Part shown: in pieces, positions 16,201 through 17,548 of the stretch
How the letters are laid out: each line of letters opens with the position of its first letter
Numbering within the stretch: the stretch's first letter is position 1
Translations under genes and position numbers: made by a program
Notes under the pieces: model-generated
What the model was told of the DNA's origin: nothing
Database searches by the model: none
What the model saw: the letters and a program-made list of their open reading frames with translations, nothing else
DNA from: Neocallimastix lanati (nom. inval.)
Taxonomy: Eukaryota; Neocallimastigomycota; Neocallimastigomycetes; Neocallimastigales; Neocallimastigaceae
Assembly: GCA_016946835.1 (NCBI GenBank)
Contig: JACVTC010000379.1
Span: 17,501-35,048, forward strand
Length of the DNA: 17,548 nucleotides
Reading direction: 5' to 3'

Positions 16201-17109
16201 AAATTCATAATTATTAATTTTTACTGGTAATTGAACAATAATTCCTTCCGAGTATTCTTCATCTTGTGTTGCTAGTTGGATTCTTCCACGACTTTTTCCA
16301 ACTGTTTCATATTCACCAGGTAATTTATCAAAATACTGCTTAGTAACGATGCTTAGGTTACTACAAGAATCAATTAAAAGTTTTCCTAGTACTCCGTCAA
16401 CACTTGCATCAACCATTGCTAAGTCTTCTTCGGCTACCTCATTACTTTTACTTATGTAGCTATGATCATAGTTATTCACTAATAAAGTTCGTGCTATTAC
16501 ATTGTCTACAGTTCCAATTATTTTAGATTTTTCTAACTTTAAACCTTGAGTTAATTGTGAACGAATTTTCGGACATGCATTCAAGAGTTGACCTATCGTA
16601 ATACTGGATTTAAGATTATTTAAATCATCCATAATATTGTAAGGTTCTTTATTATTCATCATTTTGATATTCCTTTTTACTAACTGAGTATTTTCATTAT
16701 TAGTTTCTTTAGTTTTTGTTGAAATTAATTTTTCCAAAGTATTAGTTTTATTTTGTTGATTATCTTTATTCATTTCTATATCTTCTATTTCCTTATCGAT
16801 TACAAGTATATCTTCAGATTCAACTTTTTCCTTTCCTTTTGATGAATAATTGTTGTTTTCTTCTTTACTTTCTCTTACTCTTGTCATATTTCTTAATTCC
16901 TTTTCTTTTTGTTTTTCTTTGTTAATATTTGGTTGAGTTAAAATTGAAGGAAGTATTTGATTTTTATAAACTTTATTTGGTTTATTATGCAGCTCATTTT
17001 CTTTCTTCTTTCTTAAAGCAGGAGTTGCAAAAGGACGTGGATTATCTTTTAAACTTTTATGTACTTTCTTGGAATTATTTTCTTCTTTTTCGCTGTTATT
17101 ATCATTCAT
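13294..17109 (-). CDS. pol: Gypsy Pol polyprotein: protease, RT, RNase H, integrase (1271 aa from ATG)
   Basis: The frame is open upstream to 17313 and overlaps gag by 29 nt, so the ATG at 17109 may not be used. Residues 1-180 are a charged low-complexity region (Lys, Glu, Asn). The protease-like domain has LIDSCSN with D247-S248-C249, a Cys where the family has Gly, and DMLIN in place of the usual second motif. RT includes LCIDYRKVN, TTLDLFSGFHQ, MPFGLTGAPSTF and FIDD (596-599). RNase H has TDAS, TDLEGTA and TDHKPL, ending with LADALSR. The integrase has an HHCC finger (HNIGH...CEKC), then D997, D1056 (TDNG) and E1092 (GLTENRN), a DD35E spacing. The C-terminus has the GPF module (YYNGPFKILK) and stops soon after, without a chromodomain. 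It would carry out cDNA synthesis and integration for this element. Confidence 0.92.
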   Translation of the reverse strand: MNDNNSEKEENNSKKVHKSLKDNPRPFATPALRKKKENELHNKPNKVYKNQILPSILTQPNINKEKQKEKELRNMTRVRESKEENNNYSSKGKEKVESEDILVIDKEIEDIEMNKDNQQNKTNTLEKLISTKTKETNNENTQLVKRNIKMMNNKEPYNIMDDLNNLKSSITIGQLLNACPKIRSQLTQGLKLEKSKIIGTVDNVIARTLLVNNYDHSYISKSNEVAEEDLAMVDASVDGVLGKLLIDSCSNLSIVTKQYFDKLPGEYETVGKSRGRIQLATQDEEYSEGIIVQLPVKINNYEFNADFRIIEKEDSFYDMLINFKTQINHCLFIHPTLNSLCKLLSESEYEEIAKINNQYYDEESIICTIRKVKETNNEKEIIKELTPMEFIESDEFLSTLNKDYKEQIIKILKEMIDIVATSTEELTPSKLSPHKIRLKANAKPVKLRSYRLTKLKSDILKEELTKLIKKGLIEPSCSEWSSPVVLILKHNGKWRLCIDYRKVNDMTEKDSYSVPYIDEIFDSLGGSKIFTTLDLFSGFHQILMDEESVEVTTFTTKFGNYQFKVMPFGLTGAPSTFQKEMNKILFPFIGEFVYVFIDDVLIYSKSIEEHLIHIKQVLEVFKENKLKINIEKCHFLQTEVDVLGHKLTTKGLSPMESKITAIKKWEAPSSIHELRSFLGAIGYYRDFIPKYAQITSPLCKLLKKNTKYEWNKEQQESFELLKEKLINAPILKFPSFDKPFIIRTDASYNGIGGVLLQKEEETGKEHPIHFISRSLKKTEKNYGITDLEGTALFYCMTKFKSYIEGNPLPTTIYTDHKPLVGLFKNKEPLNARQTRWCLTASMLGINIKYESGKKNVLADALSRMKSKEERKILLTKITNGNNEELLSKVIKEFINEKFTVIDGEDYFIDNGNYRKLITDENERFKLILEAHNIGHEGYYKTYQRLKKNFYWNHMIKDIKRIVSNCEKCQLNRPQPYPEPTENHPTKVEGPFVHLGLDIIGPLPKTRNNNQYIIVTVDYFTKWVEAEPTENITSSDIIKFLINVFARHGVPQVITTDNGVQFTSDMTKIFLDLYDVYVKFVATYHPESNGLTENRNKEIGKLLRLLGRKNQDWDEVLPSALWALRTTKNTATGHSSFELVYGREDQQPYDIAIRTIENAGKSYDEILMEKFVRHYQWTREACENVKNANKYWATRREEQISMKKGKELKAGDLVLVRNFSRTKLEPYYNGPFKILKIQFNTATLIDQKTGKQLDRNVHFKNLVKFNSAYREA

Positions 17110-17255
17110 TTTTCTTTTTACAGCATTTATAATGATATCATCCTCACTAAAATCAGATTCTTCAGATTCTTCGTTAAAGGAATTATTATCAATTGGAGTA
17201 TTCTTAGTAAAAGTATTATTTTGTAAATTATTTAATGAAGCTATTGTTTTGTCAT

Positions 17256-17290
17256 TGGGAGTGCTTCTGCTCCCATTTAGAAGTTTAAAG
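17256..17290 (-). promoter_or_regulatory. Putative +1 frameshift site (CTT TAA) with downstream hairpin
   Basis: Gag ends AGT CTT TAA (stop 17287-17285). Skipping one base at CTT T gives the pol frame. CUU followed by a stop is the arrangement used in bacterial release-factor-2 recoding and is related to Ty1-type CUU slippage. Nine bases downstream is a hairpin TGGGAG/CTCCCA (17275-17270 with 17261-17256, 8-nt loop), one of the few G/C-rich stems nearby. Confidence 0.6.
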
Positions 17291-17548
17291 ACTTTTTGGA
17301 ATATATTTCTTTTTTATTTTTTCCATAATCTTATTTAATTGAGGGCAATAGTATGAGTAATGACCTTCTTCCTTACAGAAGAAGCAAGTTTTAACGGATA
17401 AATTTCTCATTTTCTGGGTTGATTCTTCTATAATATCTTGAGGTTTCAGTTTATTATTTGTTTGACTTGTTTGGAAAGTTTCGTTTCTTCTTTTAGGATA
17501 AAGTCTTGAAGTAGTACTGTTTTGATTATTTTGATTATGCTGGGAATT
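17285..17548 (-). CDS. gag: Gypsy Gag, C-terminal part with CCHC zinc knuckle (5' beyond window)
   Basis: This is an 87-codon reading in the frame ending at TAA 17287-17285, open to the right edge. It starts in an Asn/Gln/Ser-rich stretch and contains the zinc knuckle CFFCKEEGHYSYYC (C-x2-C-x4-H-x4-C, 17386-17345), then a Lys-rich tail. Zinc knuckles of this type bind genomic RNA for packaging. It has no usable start in the window and is the 3' end of a larger Gag. It lies directly upstream of pol and overlaps the open pol frame by 29 nt, with pol one base forward. Confidence 0.85.
   Translation of the reverse strand, partial: NSQHNQNNQNSTTSRLYPKRRNETFQTSQTNNKLKPQDIIEESTQKMRNLSVKTCFFCKEEGHYSYYCPQLNKIMEKIKKKYIPKSL

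Larger units (their letters stand above)
12414..17548 (-). mobile_element. Second Ty3/gypsy element (non-chromodomain), 3' part, minus strand
   Basis: Reading leftwards from the right edge: the end of gag with a zinc knuckle, a frameshift junction, an uninterrupted pol of over 1271 codons (protease, RT, RNase H, integrase), and a 3' LTR ending at 12414. The 5' LTR, primer site and most of gag lie outside the window. It differs from the first element in strand, in its gag zinc knuckle, in lacking a chromodomain and in its recoding type. No disabling mutation is visible in the coding part, apart from odd protease residues. Confidence 0.85.

Noticed and set aside
16929-17338. Plus-strand open frames at 16929-17132 and 17069-17338
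   Set aside because: They are antisense to the Lys/Glu/Asn-rich start of the gypsy pol; their Leu/Phe/Ser-rich content is what the complement of that region gives.

Overview
The window looks like pure transposable-element territory from a very AT-rich eukaryotic genome, most likely fungal. The mix of Ty3/gypsy chromovirus, Mutator-like transposase, non-chromodomain gypsy polyprotein, TAA/TGA stops with the standard code, and extreme A/T codon bias would fit an arbuscular mycorrhizal fungus (Glomeromycotina, Rhizophagus-like). An anaerobic gut fungus is an alternative. This assignment is inference. I see no host gene.

Layout. (1) 1-783: 3' part of a Mutator-like (MULE) transposase, open from the left edge. 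(2) 784-2890: AT-rich non-coding DNA with a 155-bp-period repeat, a 217-bp solo-LTR-like unit on the minus strand (1975-2191) and a three-copy 43-bp tandem repeat. (3) 2891-10374: a full-length Ty3/gypsy chromovirus with 712/704-bp LTRs, TG...CA ends and a TAATT target duplication. Its gag and pol are joined by a textbook -1 frameshift signal. It seems to use self-priming, because a 13-nt stretch of the LTR just after the TATA box is exactly complementary to the sequence at the 5' LTR/leader junction. (4) 7458-7895: a 438-bp tRNA-derived SINE inserted into the chromovirus integrase, with a perfect 15-bp target duplication, A and B boxes, no TTTT anywhere in its length and no poly(A) tail. It separates the two cysteines of the HHCC zinc finger and adds in-frame stops. 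(5) 10429-12407: two LTR-like units in direct tandem (960 and 1014 bp), each bounded by CATAA or CATCA. Each carries a TATA box and a cluster of inverted repeats. (6) 12414 to the right edge, minus strand: a second gypsy element without a chromodomain. Its 3' LTR, a 1271-codon pol and the zinc-knuckle end of gag are present, and its 5' end lies outside the window. Its gag-pol junction looks like a +1 'shifty stop' (CTT TAA) instead of a -1 slip.

How the parts relate. The chromovirus has intact gag, protease, RT and RNase H, and its only visible break is the SINE, so the SINE probably landed after the chromovirus. The second gypsy element sits immediately against the tandem LTR pair. The main points of interest are the SINE, the inferred self-priming of the chromovirus, the two opposite recoding signals, and the tandem LTR pair with shared flanking pentamers.
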